64,000 bases of DNA, taken from contig CBDHFJ010000105.1 of the NCBI GenBank assembly GCA_965262315.1, positions 124,001 to 188,000 on the forward strand, given 5' to 3'. This DNA is from JBCCFK01 sp965262315 (GTDB lineage Bacteria > Actinomycetota > Acidimicrobiia > Acidimicrobiales > UBA8592). Under the pieces are notes generated by a model that was given only the letters and a program-made list of their open reading frames with translations, did no database searches and was not told the origin of the DNA. Positions 1 to 8,049 of the stretch are shown here, in pieces (positions within the stretch are counted from its first letter, which is position 1; every line of letters starts with the position of its first letter). The position numbers were made by a program, and so were the translations under genes.

Positions 1-2
1 TC

Positions 3-3000
3 CCGGTCGGCGACGACGTGCTCACCTGGGCGGCCGTGTGGACGCCGTCGTTCGCCCTGGGAGTCCTGGCGCGGCGCTCGCTCGCCCGCGGATCGATGCG
101 GGTCGGCGACTGGACCCGCCAGGGCTGGCGGACCGCCGGCGCCGATCTCAGCGCCTTCGCCGGCATGTACGGCGTCGGACGCCACCGTGCGTTCGCCGAG
201 TCGTCGACGACGGGTGTGCGGGCGCTCGGTGAGCTCCGTCTGCTCACGGCGGTGCTTCTCGTCGTCGACCTCGCGCTGGTCGCGCGCGGCTTGACGATGG
301 TCTGGCCGCGCCTGCTGCCACGGTTCTCGGCATCGGGTCGCGTGGTGGCGCTCCTGTTGGGTCTGGTGGTCGTGGTCGGCATCATCGACGTCCTCCAGGT
401 GGCCGTCCGCCGCCGTCAGCGTCGCGCGCAGTACCGCCTCGCCACCGACCTCGTGGCGTTCATGGGCCACGAGCGCGGTGACGTGATCGACCTGGCGCCG
501 ACCGGCGCCGGCGTCCACCTCCCGCCGGGCACTTCGGTGGCGATCGACGACGAGGTCACCCTACGCCTGGCGCTCCCGTCGGCCCGTGGTCGCGAGATCG
601 TCGCGCTCCCCGCGGTCGTGCGGTCGTTGGTCTCGATGGACGACCGCCTCCGCGTCGGACTGGCATTCGGGGATCTGGACCGTGAGGCTCGGGCCGCGTT
701 GGTGGAGTACTGCGCCATCGAACATCATCGCGACGGCGCGACGGCGCACCGGACCCAGCCTGGGGACTTCGAGGCCCACGCGCAGGGGCTCGCCACGCGT
801 GGGGTGTCCGGTACTGCAGTGGCGCTGGGCGTCGGAGCGCTGTTCTTCGGCCCCGCGGCGCTGCCCGCGCTGGCGGACGTGGCTGCTCCCGCGACCGCCT
901 GTCTGACGACGTCGACCGGTGCGGCGCTCGAGGGAGGCGAGGTGCGCTTCCACTACGACGGCAGCTGGCACGACGTCGGGCGAACCGGCGCCGACGGCTG
1001 CGTCAGCGGCGACATGCCCGCCCGCCGAACCCTGGTCTCGGTGACCCACGGCGGCGTTCAGAACTCCGTCCGCCAGGACCTCGCTGTGGATCCGGTGGTG
1101 GTGTTTGCGACGGTGCCGGTGTCGGTGGTGTTGACGTCGTCGGTGGGGGAGCCGATTGCGGGTGGGTTGGTTGAGGTGCACACGGGTGGGTGGCGTGAGG
1201 TTGGGGTGACGGGTGTTGAGGGGTTGGTGTCGTTTGAGATGTTGGCGTCGCGGCGGACGTTTCGGGTGACCCACGGTGGGGTGGCGAATTCGGTGAAGCA
1301 GGATGTCGCTGTGGATCCGGTGGTGGTGTTTGCGACGGTGCCGGTGTCGGTGGTGTTGACGTCGTCGGTGGGGGAGCCGATTGCGGGTGGGTTGGTTGAG
1401 GTGCACACGGGTGGGTGGCGTGAGGTTGGGGTGACGGGTGTTGAGGGGTTGGTGTCGTTTGAGATGTTGGCGTCGCGGCGGACGTTTCGGGTGACCCACG
1501 GTGGGGTGGCGAATTCGGTGAAGCAGGATGTCGCTGTGGATCCGGTGGTGGTGTTTGCGACGGTGCCGGTGTCGGTGGTGTTGACGTCGTCGGTGGGGGA
1601 GCCGATTGCGGGTGGGTTGGTTGAGGTGCACACGGGTGGGTGGCGTGAGGTTGGGGTGACGGGTGTTGAGGGGTTGGTGTCGTTTGAGATGTTGGCGTCG
1701 CGGCGGACGTTTCGGGTGACCCACGGTGGGGTGGCGAATTCGGTGAAGCAGGATGTCGCTGTGGATCCGGTGGTGGTGTTTGCGACGGTGCCGGTGTCGG
1801 TGGTGTTGACGTCGTCGGTGGGGGAGCCGATTGCGGGTGGGTTGGTTGAGGTGCACACGGGTGGGTGGCGTGAGGTTGGGGTGACGGGTGTTGAGGGGTT
1901 GGTGTCGTTTGAGATGTTGGCGTCGCGGCGGACGTTTCGGGTGACCCACGATGGGGTGGCGAATTCGGTGAAGCAGGATGTCGCTGTGGATCCGGTGGTG
2001 GTGTTTGCGACGGTGCCGGTGTCGGTGGTGTTGACGTCGTCGGTGGGGGAGCCGATTGCGGGTGGGTTGGTTGAGGTGCACACGGGTGGGTGGCGTGAGG
2101 TTGGGGTGACGGGTGTTGAGGGGTTGGTGTCGTTTGAGATGTTGGCGTCGCGGCGGACGTTTCGGGTGACCCACGATGGGGTGCGGGTCAACCAGCGGGC
2201 CACGGTCCCCGACGAGGACGTGGTCTTCCGGACGGTGGCCGTGGTCGCCGACGAGGGCGTCGACATCGAGCGCTACCGGGCCGGGACGCTGCGTCCGTTC
2301 AGTGATGGGATCGAGGTGCTCCCGGGCCGGATCGAGTTCCGCCTCGCCGACGGCACCCGCGAGCGGGTGAACCTGACCGCAGGAGCGGTCAACTCCGTGC
2401 CGTCGGGTCGCACCGTGCCCCCATCCGAGCCCGAGGCAGCGCCCACCGTGGAGCCGACGCCCGAACCGACGGCCACGCCCGAACCCACCCCGGCGCCTGG
2501 CGACGGCGTGCCGGTCGCCACGCCTCAGGTGGTGGCAGCGCCCACCCCGGAGCCGACGCCCGAACCGACGGCCACGCCCGAGCCCACCCCGGAGCCGACG
2601 TCGAAGCCGACGGCCACCCCGGAGCCGACGGTGACGCCCGGTCTGGTCATCGACCTGGGTGATGGGGTACCTCAGACATCGGAGCCGACACCGGAGCCGA
2701 CGGTGACGCCCGGTCTGGTGATCGACCTGGGTGATGGGGTGCCTCAGACGTCGGAGCCCACCCCGACATCCGAGCCGACCACCGCACCCACCGCGACCCC
2801 TGAGCCGACCCCGACAGCCGTCGAGCTCGACGAGCAGGCCGACGACGAGACCACCGACGAGGGACGCCTCGCGGTGCCGAACCGCACCATCATCCTGTCC
2901 CCCGGGGTCGACTGGAACGCCGCAGACCCGGCGGTGAACGAGCAGCTCGAGCTCCGGCTCACCGAGCCAGACGTGGCGGCCCCTGATCTGGGCTTCGCCA

Positions 3001-3341
3001 TCAGCGTGGAGAACCTTTCGGCTGCGACCCTGACCGAACCGATCGTCGTGGAGGTCGCCGTGCCTCGCACCACCGGGGTGCGCCTGGACGAGGACGCGGG
3101 CGGTTGGTCGTGTGCGGCCGTGGACGACCTGGCGTTCGAGTGCGCGCACCCGGGCGGGCTGCCGGCCGCCTCCACGTCGGTGCTCGCCTTCGATCCCGGC
3201 CCCGCGGTCGTCGGTGAACTCCGGTACCAACCGGCGTCGCACACCCGCGATGTCGTGATCGCCGTCGCGGGACTCCTCGCCGTGGCCCTCGTGATCACCG
3301 GGTCTCGACGAGTGCCGGCGCTGTTCGTCCGACGGCGCTGA
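3..3341 (+). CDS. PilZ-domain membrane protein with tandem extracellular repeats (5' end outside window)
   Basis: The frame is open at the left edge, so the N terminus is missing. The first ~130 visible residues hold two hydrophobic segments like the membrane part that precedes PilZ in cellulose-synthase-type glycosyltransferases; a GT2 domain upstream is possible but not visible. A PilZ domain follows: the c-di-GMP motif RxxxR is RAQYR at 423-437, and the second motif reads DLAPTG, with Ala where the family usually has Ser. A hydrophobic stretch near 810-880 probably crosses the membrane. Next come one diverged and five almost identical 75-residue Ig/Cna-like modules, a Pro/Thr/Glu stalk (2440-2830), a conserved C-terminal domain and a final membrane anchor (3243-3325). 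Inferred layout: cytoplasmic c-di-GMP sensor tied to an external repeat domain. It converges on the HDOD gene downstream. The repeats use far more G/T-ending codons than the flanks. Confidence 0.7.
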   Translation, partial: PVGDDVLTWAAVWTPSFALGVLARRSLARGSMRVGDWTRQGWRTAGADLSAFAGMYGVGRHRAFAESSTTGVRALGELRLLTAVLLVVDLALVARGLTMVWPRLLPRFSASGRVVALLLGLVVVVGIIDVLQVAVRRRQRRAQYRLATDLVAFMGHERGDVIDLAPTGAGVHLPPGTSVAIDDEVTLRLALPSARGREIVALPAVVRSLVSMDDRLRVGLAFGDLDREARAALVEYCAIEHHRDGATAHRTQPGDFEAHAQGLATRGVSGTAVALGVGALFFGPAALPALADVAAPATACLTTSTGAALEGGEVRFHYDGSWHDVGRTGADGCVSGDMPARRTLVSVTHGGVQNSVRQDLAVDPVVVFATVPVSVVLTSSVGEPIAGGLVEVHTGGWREVGVTGVEGLVSFEMLASRRTFRVTHGGVANSVKQDVAVDPVVVFATVPVSVVLTSSVGEPIAGGLVEVHTGGWREVGVTGVEGLVSFEMLASRRTFRVTHGGVANSVKQDVAVDPVVVFATVPVSVVLTSSVGEPIAGGLVEVHTGGWREVGVTGVEGLVSFEMLASRRTFRVTHGGVANSVKQDVAVDPVVVFATVPVSVVLTSSVGEPIAGGLVEVHTGGWREVGVTGVEGLVSFEMLASRRTFRVTHDGVANSVKQDVAVDPVVVFATVPVSVVLTSSVGEPIAGGLVEVHTGGWREVGVTGVEGLVSFEMLASRRTFRVTHDGVRVNQRATVPDEDVVFRTVAVVADEGVDIERYRAGTLRPFSDGIEVLPGRIEFRLADGTRERVNLTAGAVNSVPSGRTVPPSEPEAAPTVEPTPEPTATPEPTPAPGDGVPVATPQVVAAPTPEPTPEPTATPEPTPEPTSKPTATPEPTVTPGLVIDLGDGVPQTSEPTPEPTVTPGLVIDLGDGVPQTSEPTPTSEPTTAPTATPEPTPTAVELDEQADDETTDEGRLAVPNRTIILSPGVDWNAADPAVNEQLELRLTEPDVAAPDLGFAISVENLSAATLTEPIVVEVAVPRTTGVRLDEDAGGWSCAAVDDLAFECAHPGGLPAASTSVLAFDPGPAVVGELRYQPASHTRDVVIAVAGLLAVALVITGSRRVPALFVRRR
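1081..2183 (+). repeat. 225-bp tandem repeat array, 4.9 near-identical copies
   Basis: Units begin at 1086, 1311, 1536, 1761 and 1986, each 225 bp (75 codons), so the reading frame is kept. Copies are identical over almost their whole length; one visible difference is ggtggg versus gatggg near the unit end (Gly in copies 1-3, Asp in copies 4-5). A diverged ancestral unit lies at about 893-1080. Codons in the array favour GTG, GGT and TTG, while the flanks favour GTC, GGC and CTC. Confidence 0.95.
2440..2830 (+). repeat. Pro/Thr/Glu-rich stalk repeats
   Basis: Low-complexity coding sequence of EPTPEPT-type units, including two copies of a longer unit (TPGLVIDLGDGVPQTSEPTP). It probably forms an extended spacer between the repeat modules and the C-terminal anchor domain. 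Confidence 0.8.
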
Positions 3342-3360
3342 GCGTCGGACGGTGTGCCCA

Positions 3361-3375
3361 GGCTCGCTGCGAGCC
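3361..3375. terminator. hairpin between convergent genes
   Basis: Inverted repeat GGCTCG-CTG-CGAGCC lies in the 42-bp gap between the stops of the PilZ gene and the HDOD gene. There is no T tract, so termination is only inferred from position. Confidence 0.35.
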
Positions 3376-3383
3376 GTCGGCGT

Positions 3384-4217
3384 TCAGCCGAACGCGGCGG
3401 CGATCTCGGCCGCTCGCCCGGACGCCTCGTCCAGGACCTCGATCACCAGATCCGCGTCGGTGATGCCCAGACGGGTGGCCGCCTCGGCGATCAGGAGGTC
3501 GACGTCGGGCTCCGGAGCGTCCACCAGCGACGCCCACTGCGCGATCTCGTAGCCCTCCGCAGGCTCCTCGTGGTGCATGGAGATGGATCTGGTCAGCCCC
3601 TCCGGGAGCCCCCATCGGTCGCCCAGGAGCCGCCCCATCTCGGGGTGAGTCCAACCCAGGACCTCGGTTTCGGCATGGACCAGCGCCGCGTGTGTGCCAC
3701 CGTGTGAGGCGACGAGGTCCGCGTAGGCCGCATCGCGGGCCAGCAGGATCGGCTGGGCCATGTCCTGGAGAAGGGCCGCGGTGAACTGCTCGTACTTCGA
3801 CGAGGGTTCACAGACGGCCGCGACTTCCGCGGCGACCGCAGCTCGCATCGCCGAGGCCAGCCAGAAGGCGGACGGCGAGAAGCCGGGCGCTGCCTGACTC
3901 GGGATCATCTCGCCGACCCCGGACGCGATCAGGAGGGCTTCGAGCTGGTTGCGCCCCAACATCACCGACGCGTGATGCACGCTTGCGATCGGGCTACGCG
4001 GTGAGAAAGACGGTGAGTTGGCGAGCTTGAGGACGGTGACCGTCAGTTTCGGGTCCACCGAGATCGTCGCTGCGACCTCGGCGAGGTCGACGTCGGGAGC
4101 CGAGATCTGGGTCATGGCTTCGGCGGTGATCTGCGGGAAGCTCGGGACGCTGCCCTGGTCGAGCAGCTGGTCGAAGCGAGACTCCGCCGCCTCGTTGTTC
4201 TTTCGCCGGAACCTCAT
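3384..4217 (-). CDS. HDOD-domain signalling protein
   Basis: 277 residues. After a charged N terminus (MRFRRKN), a HDOD domain fills most of the protein: an FPQI entry helix, a VDPKLTVTVLKLANS segment and a VMLGRNQLEAL segment are typical. HDOD proteins resemble HD-GYP enzymes without the catalytic metal site and act as regulators or scaffolds, often with c-di-GMP or chemotaxis systems. The ATG at 4215-4217 was chosen because it overlaps the stop of the channel gene as ATGA and the product begins just before the domain. It is second in a two-gene operon whose candidate promoter lies at 5235-5262. No enzymatic function is claimed. Confidence 0.75.
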   Translation of the reverse strand: MRFRRKNNEAAESRFDQLLDQGSVPSFPQITAEAMTQISAPDVDLAEVAATISVDPKLTVTVLKLANSPSFSPRSPIASVHHASVMLGRNQLEALLIASGVGEMIPSQAAPGFSPSAFWLASAMRAAVAAEVAAVCEPSSKYEQFTAALLQDMAQPILLARDAAYADLVASHGGTHAALVHAETEVLGWTHPEMGRLLGDRWGLPEGLTRSISMHHEEPAEGYEIAQWASLVDAPEPDVDLLIAEAATRLGITDADLVIEVLDEASGRAAEIAAAFG

Positions 4218-5200
4218 TCGGCTCGCCTCCCCATCTTCGTGGCGAAGATGCTCAGCAGCCCGCCGAGCATGATGTAGCCCGTGACCACCTCCAGCAGGAC
4301 CACGACCTGAGCGCCCAGTGACGCCGGTAGGACGTCGCCGTACCCCAGCGTCGTCAGGGTGACCACGCTGAAGTAGAGCGGTGACAGGGCGGTCTCGTAG
4401 GCGCCGTAGTCGATCTCGACCTGGGTGTACGCCAGTGCGAAGGACACCGCCATCACCAGGGTGAGCACCGCCCACCTGGCCAGGCTGCGCCCGCAGTCGG
4501 AGGTCACCTTCCACAGGAGATACACGGCGTTGTTGGTGCGCCCTGCCGAGCGGAACTCGTGCAAGTAGTTCTCGTCGATGATCGTCCGCCGGAGGGCGTA
4601 CGCGCCGTTGAAGTCGACATCGTGCACGTCGACGCCGATCCAGTTGGCGGTCGGGTAGCCCGCCACACCGCGCAGGCGAGCGCTGGCCAGGGTGACGTCA
4701 CCGAAGTCGGCGTCGGTGACCGTGGCCGACGTCAGATCGGCGCCGGTGAGGTCGGCGGCCCTGCATTCGGCGCCGGTCAGGTCCGCATCGCGGAGGCGGG
4801 CACCGGTCAGGTCGGCCGAACGCAGATCGGCGCCGACGAGCGTCGACGCGGTCAACGTGGCATCGGCCAGTCGTGCGGAGAACAGGGTGGCGTCATCCAG
4901 CCGGCACGAGCCCATCACCGCGCGATCGGCGCGGACCTCGGTGAGGTCGGCGCCGGTGAGGTCGGCCCCCAACAGGTTCGAGTTCGCCAGTGTGGCCTGG
5001 AACAGGGTGGCCCCCGCCAGGTTCGTGCCTGCCAGGCGTGCTCCGGTGAGGTCGGCAGTCGACAGATTCGCACCGGAGAGGTCCAAGCCGGACAGATCCT
5101 GGCCGCGGAGGTCCGCGCCCATCAGGGCCGCCCCGGGACCGAGTTCGGGGGCCGCATGGCGGGGGTTGGCCGCCTCGGGCGAGGCGGATGGATTGGACAT
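4214..5200 (-). CDS. pentapeptide-repeat protein fused to a two-helix potassium channel
   Basis: 328 residues. Residues ~25-190 are pentapeptide repeats of the A(D/N)LxG type, which build a right-handed beta-helix. A linker follows, then an Ion_trans_2-type pore: one helix near 235-255, the selectivity filter TTLGYGD near 285-291 and a second helix. The soluble part precedes the channel and is presumably cytoplasmic, so it may be a gating or tethering module. The start ATG (5198-5200) lies behind a weak AGGTAGG. The gene is first in an operon with the HDOD gene (4-bp overlap), which suggests the two proteins work together. Likely membrane location; ion selectivity is inferred from the GYG filter only. 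Confidence 0.8.
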   Translation of the reverse strand: MSNPSASPEAANPRHAAPELGPGAALMGADLRGQDLSGLDLSGANLSTADLTGARLAGTNLAGATLFQATLANSNLLGADLTGADLTEVRADRAVMGSCRLDDATLFSARLADATLTASTLVGADLRSADLTGARLRDADLTGAECRAADLTGADLTSATVTDADFGDVTLASARLRGVAGYPTANWIGVDVHDVDFNGAYALRRTIIDENYLHEFRSAGRTNNAVYLLWKVTSDCGRSLARWAVLTLVMAVSFALAYTQVEIDYGAYETALSPLYFSVVTLTTLGYGDVLPASLGAQVVVLLEVVTGYIMLGGLLSIFATKMGRRAE

Positions 5201-5234
5201 GTCCTACCTGGACGGGGTCCTTCGACTCAGGGCC

Positions 5235-5262
5235 CCATCGGCCGGTGGGACCACTCCTTGAG
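5235..5262 (-). promoter_or_regulatory. candidate sigma-28 (FliA/WhiG-like) promoter for channel-HDOD operon
   Basis: Read on the minus strand: CTCAA, then GCCGATGG exactly 15 nt after TCAA. The FliA/WhiG-family consensus is about TAAA-N15-GCCGATAA. The expected start of transcription is ~25-30 nt before the ATG at 5200. Confidence 0.55.
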
Positions 5263-5300
5263 CCGCTGGCCGGCCCGCCGAGATCTGTCGGTCCTGACGC

Positions 5301-5328
5301 CTCAACTCGGGGCCGATCGGGCCGATCG
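5301..5328 (+). promoter_or_regulatory. candidate sigma-28 (FliA/WhiG-like) promoter for HDOD/LiaF-like operon
   Basis: CTCAA at 5301-5305 and GCCGATCG at 5321-5328 with 15 nt between. It lies back to back with the minus-strand copy at 5235-5262. A Shine-Dalgarno sequence follows at 5345-5350. Confidence 0.55.
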
Positions 5329-5356
5329 GCACGGGGAAGAACACGGAGGACCGGTC

Positions 5357-6343
5357 TTGTCACGGACGACACTCGACGGCCTGCGCGGACAGCTCGCTGA
5401 AGCGGACAATCTGCCCTCGCCGCCCCAAGTCGCACTACAGCTCGCGAAGTTGGCCGACGATCCCAACGCGCGCGCCGAGGACCTGGGCCGACTGCTGCGC
5501 TCCGACCCTGGTCTCACGGCGCGCTTGCTCCGCGCCGTCAACGCTCCGGCCAATGGCCTGCCCCGCACCATCGACTCCATCGAGCGCGCCTGTGCGCTGC
5601 TCGGCTTCCAGCGGGCGAAGACCCTGGCGCTCGGCTACTCGATGGCCGAGTCCCTCCCGGTCGTCGATGCCTCGAGCGGGTTCGACCTGGAGGGCTACTG
5701 GCTGCGCAGCGGCATCACGGCTGCCGCCGCGGAGCACTACGCGGAGGAACTGTCGCCCGAACACGCCGACGTGGCCTTCGTGGTCGGTCTGCTGAGCGAG
5801 GTCGGTCGGCTGATCCTCGCCGGGTGCATGACCACCGTCTACCAGACCGTGCTGGCGCAGGAACCCTGGCCCAGCCTGGCGACGGAGCGCTCCCTGCTCG
5901 GCTTCGCCAGTGTCGATGTGACCACGCTGCTCTTCGAGGACTGGCACCTCCCCGACGAGATCGTCCTGCCGATCGCGTACCGGGACCGTCCGCACGAGCT
6001 TCCGCAGGGCTCCTCGTCCGACGTGATCCGGCTGTGTCGATTCCTGGCCGCTTCGAGCGTGCTGGCCGATGCCTGGGCATCCGGTGGCGAGAAGACCCAC
6101 CTGAATCACGCCGCCGACGCCGCAGCCCACTACCTGAAGCTCCCGGCCGAGCGGTTCGCCGCTGTCGTGGAGGCGCTGCGGGACGACATCGAGTCACATC
6201 GCATCTTCACCAACGCTGCTCCGCCGAGCGAGGTGGACCAGCAGGCGGTCGAGGACCGGGCGCGCGATCAGCTGCGTGAGGCCGTGGCCAAGTCCACCAG
6301 CTCGTCACGTCTGACCAGCCTCCTGAAAGCCGCAACCGGATGA
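5357..6343 (+). CDS. HDOD-domain signalling protein
   Basis: 328 residues from a TTG start placed 6 nt after GGAGGA (5345-5350), the only good ribosome site before the domain. HDOD domain at ~15-215: LPSPPQVALQLAKLADDP, a DPGLTARLLRAVNAP segment and the family's long alpha-helical body. The C-terminal ~100 residues are helical and unassigned. It is divergent from the channel/HDOD operon, with only 157 bp between starts, and its stop overlaps the next gene as ATGA. The two HDOD genes on either side of one regulatory region probably respond to the same signal. Partner unknown. Confidence 0.75.
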   Translation: MSRTTLDGLRGQLAEADNLPSPPQVALQLAKLADDPNARAEDLGRLLRSDPGLTARLLRAVNAPANGLPRTIDSIERACALLGFQRAKTLALGYSMAESLPVVDASSGFDLEGYWLRSGITAAAAEHYAEELSPEHADVAFVVGLLSEVGRLILAGCMTTVYQTVLAQEPWPSLATERSLLGFASVDVTTLLFEDWHLPDEIVLPIAYRDRPHELPQGSSSDVIRLCRFLAASSVLADAWASGGEKTHLNHAADAAAHYLKLPAERFAAVVEALRDDIESHRIFTNAAPPSEVDQQAVEDRARDQLREAVAKSTSSSRLTSLLKAATG

Positions 6344-7053
6344 GCACCGACGCCGACGCCCAGATCGTCTCCGTCATCGGCGGTTGCAAGCGCGCCGGGC
6401 GGTGGCTGGTGCCGGCGAAGACGACGGTCATGACCTTCTTCGGGAAGGCGACGATCGATCTCCGAGAGGCCGAGACGACGGCCGAGTCGCTCTCGTTCAA
6501 GGTCACCTCCGCCTTCGCGTCGGTCACCTTCATCGTGCCCGAGGGCGCGGAGGTCCGACCGTCGGGCATGGCCATCCTGGCGTCGGCTCGGAGCGACGTG
6601 CCGGTCGACCCGGCCGGGTGTCAGCTCCCCAAGATCGCCATCGACGCGGTGACGGCGCTGGGGCGTTTCCGCATCGTCACGGACGCGGAGTTCGCCGAGG
6701 AGGAAGAGGAACAGGTCCAGGCCGTCGCCGCTCCGGTGGCCGAGGCCCAGCCGGTCGCACCCGTCGACGCCCCGGTACCTGCAGCTGCAGCTGCACCTGC
6801 TCCGGTCGACGACGGCCCGGTGGACATGGTCGGATCCTCGCTCGCAGCCGACACGCCGGCATCACCGACACCCTCGATGGCGGCGCCGCTCGCGGCGCCT
6901 GCGCCCGAGCCCGTGGTCGAAGCGCCGAAGCGAGAGGTCTCGCCGATCCACGACGTGCAGGTCCCCGACTCGCTGGCCGGGGCCGGTCTCGACGACCTGC
7001 CCGCGCCGTTCCCGACCGATCTCGAAGACGACGCGGTGCCTGAGCCGACCTGA
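6340..7053 (+). CDS. LiaF-like C-terminal domain protein
   Basis: 237 residues. Residues ~8-115 match the LiaF/VraT C-terminal-like fold: ISV-type GG start (VSVIGGCKRAGRW), VMTFFGKATIDLREAE, VTFIVPEGAEVRPSG. In Firmicutes this domain takes part in cell-envelope stress sensing; in actinobacteria it often occurs alone or with DUF1707. The rest is an acidic, Ala/Pro/Val-rich low-complexity tail, with no membrane helix. It is translationally coupled to the HDOD gene by a 4-bp overlap, so the pair is probably functionally linked. A hairpin (7059-7077) follows the stop. Role inferred only. Confidence 0.55.
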   Translation: MSTDADAQIVSVIGGCKRAGRWLVPAKTTVMTFFGKATIDLREAETTAESLSFKVTSAFASVTFIVPEGAEVRPSGMAILASARSDVPVDPAGCQLPKIAIDAVTALGRFRIVTDAEFAEEEEEQVQAVAAPVAEAQPVAPVDAPVPAAAAAPAPVDDGPVDMVGSSLAADTPASPTPSMAAPLAAPAPEPVVEAPKREVSPIHDVQVPDSLAGAGLDDLPAPFPTDLEDDAVPEPT

Positions 7054-7058
7054 GCGTG

Positions 7059-7077
7059 GACGGCGATGGCCGCCGTC
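7059..7077. terminator. hairpin terminator between convergent genes
   Basis: GACGGCG-ATGGC-CGCCGTC, 7-bp perfect stem, in the 29-bp gap between two convergent stop codons; probably serves both strands. Confidence 0.5.
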
Positions 7078-7082
7078 AGACG

Positions 7083-7796
7083 TCAGCGAGGATCGTGGAC
7101 AGCGGCTGTGGCTCGTTCGTCCCACCAGTGGGCTGGGACGGTGGCGCTCGCGGCGGGTGATGGAGATGAGGCTGCCGCAGCCAGTAGCGGGACCTGCCCC
7201 GGAGCGGGAGTCGGCCAGTTGAGCTGATCGACCACACGGTCGACGGCGGGCCCAGCAGCGCAGCGGAAGCCGATGGTCGTGGCGCCGGTGCGGTGGAGCC
7301 GAACCATCGCCTCGCGGGTCTCGCGAGCGAAGTCGAAGTGGTGGCCGATGCGATGGATCAGCGCCACCGGGTCGGCGCCCACCATCCCTCGGAGCAGCCC
7401 GATGTCGGTCCGCAGGAATGGGGTCGGGTCCGCGGCGCGCGCCGCGACCGCGTCGATGAGCTCGAGGTAGGCGACCAGGGCGGCCCGAGACTGACCGCGT
7501 CGGAACCCGACGCGGTGTCCACCGATGGCGAGGCCCTCGGTGACCGCCGTGAGGGGCGCCCTCGCTGCCGCCAACGGGTGCAGATCGTCCTCCAGCGCAG
7601 CGGCGACCCGGGTCAGCGTCTCCTCGTTCACCTCGACCCGACCCTTCGCCGCCAACCGCAGGATGCGGCGAGACTCGTCGGTCGCGTCGGCGCGAGCCCG
7701 CCGCACGTGCCGACGACGCTCGCCGAGGTACGCGGCGAGGCGCTGCTCGAGCGAGCGGTGGGGTTCCGGGGTCGGGACATGTCGCATCACGCCCAT
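7083..7796 (-). CDS. hypothetical protein
   Basis: 237 residues, mostly helical by composition, rich in Arg and Ala, with no signal peptide and no motif I recognise. The ATG at 7794-7796 follows AGGAG with 7-nt spacing; a second ATG nine bases on is less likely. The middle part (LLRGMVGADPVALIHRIGHHF) looks like a conserved domain, while the C terminus is Ala/Pro/Ser-rich. It is flanked by the LiaF-like gene (convergent) and the receiver gene (divergent), with sigma-28-like sites in the shared 253-bp upstream region. That suggests membership in the same regulon. Function unknown. Confidence 0.6.
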   Translation of the reverse strand: MGVMRHVPTPEPHRSLEQRLAAYLGERRRHVRRARADATDESRRILRLAAKGRVEVNEETLTRVAAALEDDLHPLAAARAPLTAVTEGLAIGGHRVGFRRGQSRAALVAYLELIDAVAARAADPTPFLRTDIGLLRGMVGADPVALIHRIGHHFDFARETREAMVRLHRTGATTIGFRCAAGPAVDRVVDQLNWPTPAPGQVPLLAAAASSPSPAASATVPAHWWDERATAAVHDPR

Positions 7797-7932
7797 GGAG
7801 ATGCTCCTGATGAGTGGCTCGAAGATCGAGGATTCCGTCGTGTCCCGGTACGAGTGTGTTCGGCCACCCCGGATCGGCGCAAAACGTCGTGAGGTGCCGC
7901 GCCACCCGAGCCGGGCCGGAAGCTGCTCTCTC

Positions 7933-7960
7933 CCGTCGGACCATCCGCGCCGGCATTGAG
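7933..7960 (-). promoter_or_regulatory. weaker sigma-28-like site
   Basis: Minus strand: CTCAA then TCCGACGG 15 nt after TCAA. Two mismatches in the -10 part and 137 nt from the start at 7796 make this the least certain of the set. Confidence 0.3.
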
Positions 7961-8014
7961 CCGATCGGCCCGATTCGTCGGGCCCATCGCGGCGCCCGCG
8001 TCTGGGCCGAAAGG

Positions 8015-8042
8015 CTCATGTCGGGCTGCGAAGCGCCGATGG
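8015..8042 (+). promoter_or_regulatory. candidate sigma-28 (FliA/WhiG-like) promoter
   Basis: CTCAT at 8015-8019 and GCCGATGG at 8035-8042, with 15 nt after TCAT. The -10 part ends 7 nt before the ATG at 8050, so transcripts would be leaderless or nearly so. Confidence 0.5.
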
Positions 8043-8049
8043 AACGAGC

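Noticed and set aside
1081..2183. CRISPR array
   Set aside because: Units are 225 bp, contiguous and coding, without unique spacers.
561..3242. 893-residue minus-strand ORF
   Set aside because: His/Arg-rich mirror of the repeat gene; the plus strand has PilZ, repeat modules and an anchor.
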